From DATBQN01 sp963755825 (GTDB taxonomy: Bacteria; Acidobacteriota; Thermoanaerobaculia; Multivoradales; UBA5704): a DNA stretch of 64,000 nt. Shown here in pieces: positions 17,982-25,828 of the stretch (position 1 is the stretch's first letter; each line of letters starts with the position of its first letter). A program made the translations under genes and the position numbers. The stretch is from NCBI GenBank assembly GCA_963755825.1, contig CAVWLA010000003.1, positions 2,542,001 to 2,606,000 of the forward strand, written 5' to 3'. The notes under the pieces were generated by a model. The model ran no database searches. It saw nothing but the letters and a program-made list of their open reading frames with translations, and was not told the DNA's origin.

Positions 17982-18546
17982 CCTCGCCGCTGACCTCGCC
18001 ACGGGGCCGCTCTACCTCGCCGCCCGCCGCGCCTACGAGCGCGGCCGCCGGCGGAGCGCCTTCGCCCGCGGCGCCGGCGCCGCGCTCCTCGCCATGCCCG
18101 CCTTCCTCGCTTGCGGCACCTCGGCGCCAGCCGCCGCCTGCCTCGCCGGTCTCGCCGTCGCCGTCGCCGTCGGCCGCCTGCGCGGCGGCGCCCTCGAAGA
18201 GGGGACGCGGACCGGCCTCGTCGCCGGCATCCTGCCCTGCTTCCTGCCGGTCGTCCTCCGCCTGCTCGATCCGGCCCTCTGCGACCTGCTCTTCTCCCGC
18301 GGACCATGGCTCTGCGCCGCGGTGGGCGTCGCGTCCGGCGTGATGGTCGGCCTCCGCGGCACCGCGACGGGCGGCCCCGGCGGCGGCGCCAGCGGTCCGG
18401 CCTACTGGTCGAGCGCCGTCGTCACGCTGGCGCTCGCCGCCAGCCTCGGCTGCATCCCGGCCGGCCTCGCCGGCTTCCTCGGCCTCGCCGCCGGCGCCGT
18501 CGCCGGCGCCGCCCCGCTGCTCGTCGCGCGCCGGGCCGCGGCCTGA
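17968..18546 (+). CDS. polytopic membrane protein coupled to the ECF sigma gene
   Basis: 192 residues; its ATG lies inside the sigma gene. An N-terminal cytosolic segment (about 1-32, ARRAYERGRRRS) is followed by five or six hydrophobic stretches (about 33-50, 52-69, 83-100, 112-129, 147-190) very rich in Ala, Gly and Leu. Four cysteines lie in or near these segments. No family is recognised. The overlap suggests a sensor or anti-sigma role, but that is inference from context only. Confidence 0.6.
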   Translation: MAASDLAADLATGPLYLAARRAYERGRRRSAFARGAGAALLAMPAFLACGTSAPAAACLAGLAVAVAVGRLRGGALEEGTRTGLVAGILPCFLPVVLRLLDPALCDLLFSRGPWLCAAVGVASGVMVGLRGTATGGPGGGASGPAYWSSAVVTLALAASLGCIPAGLAGFLGLAAGAVAGAAPLLVARRAAA

Positions 18547-18658
18547 TCGCCGCCGCCGGCGGTCACGCCTGGCGCGCCGGGCGCCTATCCCGTCGACGAT
18601 CGGCACACCGCCGATCGCCGACATCCCGGCGAGCTTCGCTGGCCGGCAAGGAGACAGC

Positions 18659-19093
18659 ATGAAGAGATGGGCGATTCTCGGCGTCGCGGCCTTGGTGTTG
18701 GGTGGTATGGCTCTCTCGCGGGCCTTCGGCGCTGTCGGCGGCGGCGCGACAGGCGCGCCGGCGGCCGCGCCGGTCCCCGGCCTCGCCTGCGTGCGGTCGG
18801 CGTTCACCGCGGCGGAACGGACGCGGCACTTCGACGAGCTCGGTCCGGCGCTCCGCGCCGAGCGGCGGAGCGTGCGCGAGCTGCCGGACGGCTACGAATT
18901 CGAGCTGCCGGCCGACGCGGCGACGCTGGCGCTCGCCGCCGAGTGGGCGGCCGGCGAGCGGCGGTGCTGCCCGTTCTTCGACATCGAGCTGCGGCTGCCG
19001 AGCGGCGGCGGCCCCCTCTGGCTCCGCCTCACCGGCAAGGAGGGGGTCAAGCGGTTCATCCAGACCGAGGCCGCCGTCTGGATCACCGGGTAG
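18659..19093 (+). CDS. exported small protein with Cys-Cys motif, related to mercury-locus-associated ORFs
   Basis: 144 residues; ATG behind AAGGAGACAGC. Signal peptide or anchor about 1-25. After an Ala/Pro linker the mature part runs CVRSAFTAAERTRHF, then GERRCCPFFDIELRLPSGG and PLWLRLTGKEGVKRFI. The ERRCCPF-D-EL and LTGxEGxKxF pattern is one I recall from small proteins found with mercury or arsenic regulators, where it occurs without a signal peptide. C44 and C103/C104 could bind a metal or form disulfides (inference). No mer genes are nearby. Confidence 0.55.
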   Translation: MKRWAILGVAALVLGGMALSRAFGAVGGGATGAPAAAPVPGLACVRSAFTAAERTRHFDELGPALRAERRSVRELPDGYEFELPADAATLALAAEWAAGERRCCPFFDIELRLPSGGGPLWLRLTGKEGVKRFIQTEAAVWITG

Positions 19094-19115
19094 GGCCGCG
19101 GCTGCCGATTCCGGC

Positions 19116-20999
19116 TCAGCGGGCTCGATCGGCCGCCAGATCCACGGCCAGGCGGTCGAAGCGCAGCCGGACGCCGCCGAAGGCGAAGATCCAGCGGCCG
19201 GGCGCGGGGCTGGCGAGATAGGGGCCGGCGAGGAGCGGATAGAGCTCCGGATGGAGCCTCTCCTCGCCGCCGTCACCCGCTCGATCCCGGCCGCCCGCCG
19301 CCGCCCAGTCGCCGGGCCGGTAGGCGAGCCGGCGGCCGTCGCCGGCGGTGAAGCGGAGGACGCCGCCGGCGTCGAGGGTGAGCGCCGTCCGCGCGGCGTG
19401 CCGTTTCCAGCGCGCGAAGCTCCCCGCCTCGGCGCGGCGGCCGACCTCCAGGGCGACATCGGCCGGCTGCCGCCAGGGCACCGCCGCCCAGGCGCGGCGG
19501 AAGGCGGGGTCGGCGTAGTAGGCCGGGAAGCGCCACGCCGCGCGCGCCACCTGCCAGCCGTCGCCCAAGCTGCCGTCGCCGATCGTCCGCAGCGCCACAT
19601 AGGTGTCGCCGCAGCGCGCCACCAGGGCGCCGCCGGCGGGCTCGGGCCGCGACCAGCCGGCGGCAAGGTAGACGTGGCCGGTCGAGCGGCCGCCGGCGCC
19701 GAGGCGGGCGACGGCGAGGTCGCGGTCGCCCACCGCAAGGTCGTCCAGCGCGCGGCTCGTCCAGCGCTCGGCGCTCACCGCGCGGGTGCGGCTCCACAGG
19801 TAGAGCGGCGCGAAGGCCGCCGCCTCGGGGTAGAGCGTGGCGGCGATCTCCTGGCCGCCGGAGACCGCCAGGCGGAGATCGCCGACCGCTTGGGCGGTGC
19901 CGAGCACGTAGTCGGGGGTGGCGTAGGTGTAGAGCGCGGTGTCGAGCGCGCGGCGGCCGAGGAGGGTGATCCGCCGCCGCTCGCGGATCTCGTAGGGAGC
20001 CTGCTCGCGGCGGTGGACGAGGAGCGCGCGGATGGGCGGCGGGATGCGGTAGGCGCTCGCCGCGAGCCCGGGGGCGTCGACGAGCGGCAGCTCCTCCGGC
20101 CGGCCGAAGCCGCCGGCGAGCCAGGCCCAGGCCGGCCAGGCGGTGTTGGCCGCCCCCAGCGCCCATTGGACGTAGGTGCGGCTCTTGGCGCCGGCAGGGT
20201 AGCCCGCGACCTGGCTCTGCGCCCAGCGCGCGAAGACGAGGTCGAGCTGGCGGGCGGCGAGCGCCCGGACCTCCGGCTGGGGAGCGAGATCGGCGAGGTG
20301 GAGGAGGGCGACGATCGAGATCGCCATGTAGCCGGCGCTGTCCGCCTCATACCAGCCGTCGCGCTCGTGAGCGGCGAGGAAGGCGGCGGCGTAGGCGCCC
20401 CAGCCGCGCGCGGCCGGCGAGTCGGGCGTCCCCGCCGCGGCCTGGCCGACGAGGCTCCTGGCGATTCCGACCACGCGCTGGTTCTCGGTCTCGCGGAAGC
20501 GCCAGGGGTCGGCGATGTCGGACGGTCCGGGCGGCGGTGAAGGGGCGGCGGCGGCCGCCGCGCGCAGCTCGGGGCCGACCGCCGCCAGCGTCGCGGGAAC
20601 CTGCAGCGCCAGCCGCTGCACGGTGAGCTGGGGGTGCAGGCAGCGGTTCTCCCCCCAGTGGCCACGGCAAGCGGCGAGCGCCGCCGCCGCCCAGTGCACG
20701 GCGTCGTCCGCGGTGGGCTCGCCGCGCGCCGCGAGGGCGGCGGCGACGAGCGCGCCCGCCGCCAGGCGGGCGGCGTCCGTCTCGCCGGCGCGGGAGTAAC
20801 CCTGCATCTGCCGATAGGCGATCTCGAGGTCCAGCCGCTGCCGCTCGGCGAAGCCGTCCGCGGCGTCGGCGAGGGGAACGGCCACCTCGCGCCGCGGCGG
20901 CCCCACCGCCGGCGGCGTGGCGCAGGCGGCGAACATCGCCGCCGCGGCCATGATGGCCGCCCTGCGGCGCGCCCTCCGGCGTCCCCCCCTCGCTGTCAT
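19116..20999 (-). CDS. large lipoprotein of unknown function, possibly toroid/glycan-active
   Basis: 627 residues. A twin-charged N-terminus and hydrophobic core end in the lipobox MFAAC, so it is a likely lipoprotein. The body is helical with Trp/Tyr-rich segments such as ERDGWYEADSAGYMAISIVA and GAKSRTYVQWALGAANTAWP, and then a beta-rich C-terminal half. This layout recalls alginate-lyase or heparinase-like proteins (an alpha/alpha toroid followed by a beta-sandwich), but I do not recognise catalytic residues. The gene is convergent with the preceding one and divergent from the next. Treat the function as unknown. Confidence 0.6.
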   Translation of the reverse strand: MTARGGRRRARRRAAIMAAAAMFAACATPPAVGPPRREVAVPLADAADGFAERQRLDLEIAYRQMQGYSRAGETDAARLAAGALVAAALAARGEPTADDAVHWAAAALAACRGHWGENRCLHPQLTVQRLALQVPATLAAVGPELRAAAAAAPSPPPGPSDIADPWRFRETENQRVVGIARSLVGQAAAGTPDSPAARGWGAYAAAFLAAHERDGWYEADSAGYMAISIVALLHLADLAPQPEVRALAARQLDLVFARWAQSQVAGYPAGAKSRTYVQWALGAANTAWPAWAWLAGGFGRPEELPLVDAPGLAASAYRIPPPIRALLVHRREQAPYEIRERRRITLLGRRALDTALYTYATPDYVLGTAQAVGDLRLAVSGGQEIAATLYPEAAAFAPLYLWSRTRAVSAERWTSRALDDLAVGDRDLAVARLGAGGRSTGHVYLAAGWSRPEPAGGALVARCGDTYVALRTIGDGSLGDGWQVARAAWRFPAYYADPAFRRAWAAVPWRQPADVALEVGRRAEAGSFARWKRHAARTALTLDAGGVLRFTAGDGRRLAYRPGDWAAAGGRDRAGDGGEERLHPELYPLLAGPYLASPAPGRWIFAFGGVRLRFDRLAVDLAADRAR

Positions 21000-21099
21000 G
21001 CCCCCTTATACGGCGAGATGCCTCCCCTCTGCCGTGTCACGCTTCTTGCACTATTCTGTGGCTCATGCTCTGCGGCGAGGAGGCTCGAAGGAGAAGATC

Positions 21100-21555
21100 G
21101 TGACCCTGCGGACCTTCATCATCATCCTGCTGGCGATCTTCGTCGTCGCCGCCGTGGTCGGCGCCCTCCTGATCGGCTGGGCGCTCGGCAAGCTGCGGGA
21201 GAGGAAGCTGCGGGTGCCGGCCGGCGCCGACTTCTTCACCACCGTCCGGAACGTGCCGCTGCCGCTCCTCGTCGGCCTCGATCTGCTCGACCTCGGGCTC
21301 GACGTCTTCTCGGCGCCGATCATCTGGTTCGTCCTCAATCGCCTCAAGCTGCAGAAGCTCCGCAACGTGGCGACGATCGAGGCGCTCATCCCCTTCAGCA
21401 ACGTCATCCCCACCCTCACCGTCGCCTGGCTCATCGCCCACTTCTTCAAGCTGGGCGAGGTCTACGATCCCAACCTCATCGAGACGAAGCAGGTCGCCCC
21501 CGGCCGCTACGAGCCTCTGACGCCGGCGCCGGACAGCGCCAGCCGCCTCTCCTAG
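21100..21555 (+). CDS. small membrane protein of unknown function
   Basis: 151 residues from the GTG preceded by AAGGAGAAG. Residues 4-28 are a strong transmembrane helix (FIIILLAIFVVAAVVGALLI). Two further moderately hydrophobic, possibly membrane-embedded stretches lie near 51-80 and 98-118 (DLLDLGLDVFSAPIIWFVLN and FSNVIPTLTVAWLIAHFF). The C-terminal 30 residues are polar. It ends 8 bases before the sensor kinase and may be cotranscribed with it. No family recognised. Confidence 0.65.
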   Translation: MTLRTFIIILLAIFVVAAVVGALLIGWALGKLRERKLRVPAGADFFTTVRNVPLPLLVGLDLLDLGLDVFSAPIIWFVLNRLKLQKLRNVATIEALIPFSNVIPTLTVAWLIAHFFKLGEVYDPNLIETKQVAPGRYEPLTPAPDSASRLS

Positions 21556-21563
21556 CCGGCCCG

Positions 21564-23933
21564 ATGGCGCCCGTCGACGACGAGGAGCGGCAGGCCCGCT
21601 CCGTGAAAGCGGAGAGCGCCGAAGCGATCGCCGCCGCTCGACAGCAGATCGAGAGGGAGCTCGCGGCCGAGCGCGAGCGGCTGAGGATCACCCTCGCGAG
21701 CATCGGCGACGCCGTCATCACCACCGACGCCGAAGGGTGCGTCAGCTACCTCAATCCGGTGGCGGAGGCGCTGACCGGATGGACGCAGGCCGAGGCCGCA
21801 GACCGTCCGCTGGCCGACGTCTTCCACATCCTCAACGAGCACTCCCGCCAGCCGGCCGGGAGCCCCACCATCCAGGCGCGGCGAGAGGGGCTCGTCGTGG
21901 GGCTCGCCGACCATGCGATCCTCGTCGCTCGCGACGGCAGCGAGCGGCCGATCGACGACAACGCCGCGCCGATCCTGGACGCGTCCGGCGCCGCGGTGGG
22001 CATGGTGCTGGTGTTTCGCGACGCGACCGAGCGCCGGCGCGACGAGGACGCCCGCGCTCGCCTCGCCGCCATCGTCGAGTCGTCCGACGACGCGATCATC
22101 GGCAAGACTCTCGACGGCGTCATCCGCTCGTGGAACTCCGGGGCCGAGCGGTTGTTCGGCTATACGCCCGCGGAAGCCATCGGCCAGTCGATCACCCTCA
22201 TCATCCCGCCGGAGCGATTGGCCGAGGAGCAGGACATCCTCAGCCGGATCGCGCGCGGCGAGCGGGTCGATCACTTCGAGACGGTGCGCCAGGCCAAGGA
22301 CGGGCGCGACCTCGACATCTCGCTCACCATCTCGCCGATCCGTGACGCTGCTGGCCGCATCGTGGGCGCGTCGAAGGTGGCGCGCGACGTGACCGGACGG
22401 AAACGAGCCGAGGAGGCCCTGCGCGCGAGCGAGCAGCGCTTCCGCACCCTCACCTCCCATGCGCCCGTGGGGATCTTCCTCACCGATCGGAAGGGCGACT
22501 GCCTGTGGGTCAACGAGCGCTGGTGCGAGATGGCGGGCCTCTCGCTGGAGGAGGCGAAGGGAGAGGGCTGGGTGCGCGCCCTGCACCCGGACGACCGCGA
22601 GAGGGTGTTCGCCGAGTGGTACGCCGCCACCCGTGCGGCCGAGCCCTTCAGCTCCGAATATCGCTTCCAGTCGCCGCAGGGGCGGGTGCGGTGGCTGCAG
22701 GGCAACGCGGTCGGGCTCTGCGACGAGGCGGGAAACCTGAGCGAGTACATCGGCACCCTGGCCGACATCACCGAGCGCCGAGAGGCGATGGAGGTGCTCC
22801 AGGAGGCCGACCGCCGCAAGGACGAGTTCCTGGCGCTCCTCGCGCACGAGCTGAGAAATCCGCTCGCTCCGCTGCGCAACGGCCTGCAGGTGATGCGCCT
22901 GGCCGCCGGCGACGAAAATGCTCTCGCGCGGTCGCGGACCATCATGGAGCGCCAGCTCTCCCACCTGGTGCGGCTGGTGGACGACCTGCTCGACGTCTCG
23001 CGGATCAGCCGCAACAAGATGGAGCTGCGCCGTGCCCGCGTGCTCCTGGCGGACGTGGTGAGCAGCGCGGTCGAGACGGCGCGCCCGGCGCTCGAGGCGG
23101 CGGGGCACGAGCTGACGATCCTGCTGCCCCCCGAGCCGATCCACCTGGACGCCGATCTGACCCGCCTCGCCCAGGTGTTCGGCAACCTGCTCCACAACAG
23201 CTCCAAGTACACCCGGCCGGGAGGCGCCGTCTCGCTCATCGCCAGCCGGGAGATGAACCATGTCGAGGTCGCCGTCCGCGACAACGGCATCGGCATTCCC
23301 GCCGCCGCTCTGCCGTCCCTCTTCGAGATGTTCAGCCAGGTCGACCGCTCGATCGAGCGCAGCACCGGCGGCCTGGGCATCGGGCTGGCCCTGGTCAAGG
23401 GCCTGGTCGAGATGCACGGCGGGACGGTCGCCGCGATGAGCCCCGGCCAGGGGCAGGGGAGCACCTTCACCGTGCGCCTGCCGATCCTGCCGGAGCGAGC
23501 CGGGTCGTCCTGCGAAGCGCCAGGCGAAGGAGAGCCGGAATCCGTTCCCGCAAAGCGCCGCATCCTGGTCGTCGACGACAACCAGGACGCGGCCACCTCG
23601 ATGGCCATGATGCTCGAGCTGCTGGGGAGCGAGGTCCGCATCGCGAGCGACGGGCTCGAGGCGGTGGAGCGGGCGGAGGAGTTCCGCCCCCAGGTGATCC
23701 TCATGGACGTCGGGATGCCCAGGCTCAACGGCTACGAGGCGACGGCGCGCATCCACGCCGAGCCCTGGGGGCGCGACATCATCGTCATCGCGCTGACCGG
23801 CTGGGGCCAGGACGTCGACCGCGAGCAATCGAGAAACGCCGGCTGCTACGGCCACTTAGTGAAGCCCGTCAGCCTCCCGGACCTCGAGAAGATCGTCGAC
23901 CAGGCGCTGGCCGGCGGCGGGGGTCCCTCCTGA
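21564..23933 (+). CDS. hybrid sensor histidine kinase with three PAS domains and a receiver domain
   Basis: 789 residues. A short N-terminal coiled coil leads to PAS 1 (about 40-155), PAS 2 (165-282, SSDDAIIGKTLDGVIRSWNS) and PAS 3/PAC (288-405, ending ADITERREAME). The HisKA domain has the H-box LLAHELRNPLAPL with H428. HATPase (about 530-640) shows N-box NLLHNSSKYT, G1 DNGIGIP and G2 GGLGIGLALV. A receiver domain (665-785) has DDN, phospho-acceptor D715 in LMDVGMP and K767. No transmembrane segment is seen, so it probably senses cytosolic cues such as redox or ligands via PAS. The hybrid receiver suggests a phosphorelay or output without DNA-binding; no partner response regulator is adjacent. 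Confidence 0.93.
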   Translation: MAPVDDEERQARSVKAESAEAIAAARQQIERELAAERERLRITLASIGDAVITTDAEGCVSYLNPVAEALTGWTQAEAADRPLADVFHILNEHSRQPAGSPTIQARREGLVVGLADHAILVARDGSERPIDDNAAPILDASGAAVGMVLVFRDATERRRDEDARARLAAIVESSDDAIIGKTLDGVIRSWNSGAERLFGYTPAEAIGQSITLIIPPERLAEEQDILSRIARGERVDHFETVRQAKDGRDLDISLTISPIRDAAGRIVGASKVARDVTGRKRAEEALRASEQRFRTLTSHAPVGIFLTDRKGDCLWVNERWCEMAGLSLEEAKGEGWVRALHPDDRERVFAEWYAATRAAEPFSSEYRFQSPQGRVRWLQGNAVGLCDEAGNLSEYIGTLADITERREAMEVLQEADRRKDEFLALLAHELRNPLAPLRNGLQVMRLAAGDENALARSRTIMERQLSHLVRLVDDLLDVSRISRNKMELRRARVLLADVVSSAVETARPALEAAGHELTILLPPEPIHLDADLTRLAQVFGNLLHNSSKYTRPGGAVSLIASREMNHVEVAVRDNGIGIPAAALPSLFEMFSQVDRSIERSTGGLGIGLALVKGLVEMHGGTVAAMSPGQGQGSTFTVRLPILPERAGSSCEAPGEGEPESVPAKRRILVVDDNQDAATSMAMMLELLGSEVRIASDGLEAVERAEEFRPQVILMDVGMPRLNGYEATARIHAEPWGRDIIVIALTGWGQDVDREQSRNAGCYGHLVKPVSLPDLEKIVDQALAGGGGPS

Positions 23934-23974
23934 GGAATAGGAGCCCTCTCTCCGGGCTCGTCCCCCGCCGCGCC

Positions 23975-24019
23975 CCTCAGTCCATCTGCTTCCGCAGCAC
24001 CGTCGGGATGTCGTAGTCG
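23975..24019. repeat. detached copy of the ftsZ 3' end (left boundary of CHAT island)
   Basis: 45 bases matching 28638-28682 in the same orientation with one mismatch. On the minus strand it encodes DYDIPTVLRKQMD and a stop, the exact FtsZ C-terminal peptide; the single difference (AAG for AAA Lys) is synonymous. No ftsZ body is attached to it. Confidence 0.93.
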
Positions 24020-24154
24020 GTCGGTCTAACCCTTCGTCGCACCCTCAGTGTCTTTTGGAGGCGTGCGCCCACCCGCGACCGGCCGTCGATACGGCCCTCT
24101 CGACCTGGCTTCTCCCGGCAAGGTGCGGCCCGCACGCCGAGCGGAGCGCGCGGC

Positions 24155-25828
24155 ATGGAGTACGAGGACTTCGAGCTACAGATCGGCCCGCGGGTAGGCG
24201 ACGACGTTCGCCTGCACGTGCTGCGGTCGCCCGCCGGGGAGGGCGGGGCTTCGACTCGGCTCTCTAGGCTCGTTCCCGAGCCAGGGCTCACCTCATCGCC
24301 GGCCGCCGTCGGCAACCTGCTGTTTCGAGCCCTGTTCGCCGGTCAGGTCGGCGACCTCTTCCATCAGAGCCTCAGCCGAGTGCGCGGCGACGTCCCGGTC
24401 CGCGGCCTTCGCATACGGCTGCGGATCGACCCTCGCGACCCAGCTCTCGCCGCGCTGCAGAGGGTCTCCTGGGAGCTCCTCCATCGCGAGGAAACAGAAG
24501 ACTTCCTGGCGCTCAGCCGGCTGAGCCCGATCGTCCGTTCGCTCGACATTCCGCGCGCCTCGCGGCTGCGCCCTCTCGAAGCTCCCCTGCGGATTCTCGT
24601 CGTCCTCTCGCAAGATCCGGAAAAAGGTGACCTCCATCTGGCGGATGAAGCCAGGCAGCTCGGAGAGATCCTCCGACGCAATCCGGAGATCGAGGTCGAA
24701 TATCTGGAGACTCCCGACACCCGCGCGCTGCGACAGGCGCTCGTCCAACGGCCCATTCACGTGCTCCATTACATGGGCCATGCCGGTTTCGATCCCGAGA
24801 GCGGCGAGGGAGCTCTGCTCTTCCACGGCGAAGAGTGCAGCCGCAAGGCGATCAGCGGGCGTCACCTGGCGACCAAGATCAAGGACTTCAGCGCTCTTCG
24901 CCTGGTCGTGCTCAATGCCTGCGAAACGGCGATGTCAGGCGTGGGGGATGGCCAGAACCCCTTCGCTGGAGTGGCGACCGCTCTCGTCCTCGGAGGGGTG
25001 CCTGCGGTGGTGGCGATGCAGTCGCCGATTCGCAATGCTCACGCTCTCGCCTTCAGTGCCGCCTTCTACGAGCGCTTGGCCGGGGGCCTGCCGGCGGACG
25101 AGGCGGTCACCGAGGGCCGCCAGGCGATCCATTCCCTCAAGCCGGAGAGCGCCGACTGGGCGGTTCCCGTGCTCTTTCTGCGTACCTCGTCCGGCGATCT
25201 CTTCGCCTCGAAGGGGCCGGCCGCAGCGGCGGCTCTTCCCGCGCCGATAACGAGGCCGTGGCAGAGGGCTCGGAACGTTCTCATCGCCGTGTTGGTCGCT
25301 CTTCTCGTCGCTGCGCTCGTCAGGTTTGAGGTCCCCCAGGGTCGCACGCCTTCTCTGGACCTGAAGCCGAGCGCCCCCGTTCAGCTCCCGGCGTCGTTAG
25401 GGCCGTCGCCCGCGCCAGCGGTGAAGAGAGCGGCCGCGGTCCATGTCGAGGATTCGCCAGCGGCGCTGACGATCGGCTCTCTACGCTTTCGGATCGACGG
25501 CGCGGGCGCCAACCGGTCTGCACTCGTATCAGCTCTCCGCCGCGCCATGGTCGGGACCGACGGGTTCCCCTTCTTCGGCCGCACGATCCACCTCCGGGTT
25601 GGACCTCCCCAGTTGGCGCGCTTTGCCGAGGATGGCATGCCCTGGAGCTCCTGCCGGATCACGACGATCTGTCGGATTGAAGATCATGGGGTCTCCGTCG
25701 ACCTTGGAACCGCCACTGGTGTCCGTTCGCAGGTCGACGGTGCCGCGGCTTGCGATGCCGCCGTCTCGGCCATGGCCGATGACATCCATCTGAGGATCAC
25801 CCGCTATCTCAAGGAGAACTCGACATGA
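24155..25828 (+). CDS. CHAT-domain (caspase-like) protease with transmembrane anchor
   Basis: 557 residues from the ATG at 24155. Residues about 1-140 form an N-terminal beta-rich region with RLRIDPRDPALAALQRVSWE, typical of proteins preceding CHAT domains. The CHAT peptidase domain (about 143-350) carries the catalytic His in HVLHYMGHAGFD (H209) and the catalytic Cys in VVLNACETAMSG (C256). Other hallmarks are GVPAVVAMQSPI and FYERLAGGLPADEAV. One transmembrane helix follows (about 374-391), then a Pro-rich linker and a C-terminal domain of about 130 residues with three Cys that I do not recognise. With both catalytic residues present it should be an active Cys protease with a cytosolic protease head. 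Its stop overlaps the start of the CsgG-like gene (ATGA). Confidence 0.88.
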   Translation: MEYEDFELQIGPRVGDDVRLHVLRSPAGEGGASTRLSRLVPEPGLTSSPAAVGNLLFRALFAGQVGDLFHQSLSRVRGDVPVRGLRIRLRIDPRDPALAALQRVSWELLHREETEDFLALSRLSPIVRSLDIPRASRLRPLEAPLRILVVLSQDPEKGDLHLADEARQLGEILRRNPEIEVEYLETPDTRALRQALVQRPIHVLHYMGHAGFDPESGEGALLFHGEECSRKAISGRHLATKIKDFSALRLVVLNACETAMSGVGDGQNPFAGVATALVLGGVPAVVAMQSPIRNAHALAFSAAFYERLAGGLPADEAVTEGRQAIHSLKPESADWAVPVLFLRTSSGDLFASKGPAAAAALPAPITRPWQRARNVLIAVLVALLVAALVRFEVPQGRTPSLDLKPSAPVQLPASLGPSPAPAVKRAAAVHVEDSPAALTIGSLRFRIDGAGANRSALVSALRRAMVGTDGFPFFGRTIHLRVGPPQLARFAEDGMPWSSCRITTICRIEDHGVSVDLGTATGVRSQVDGAAACDAAVSAMADDIHLRITRYLKENST

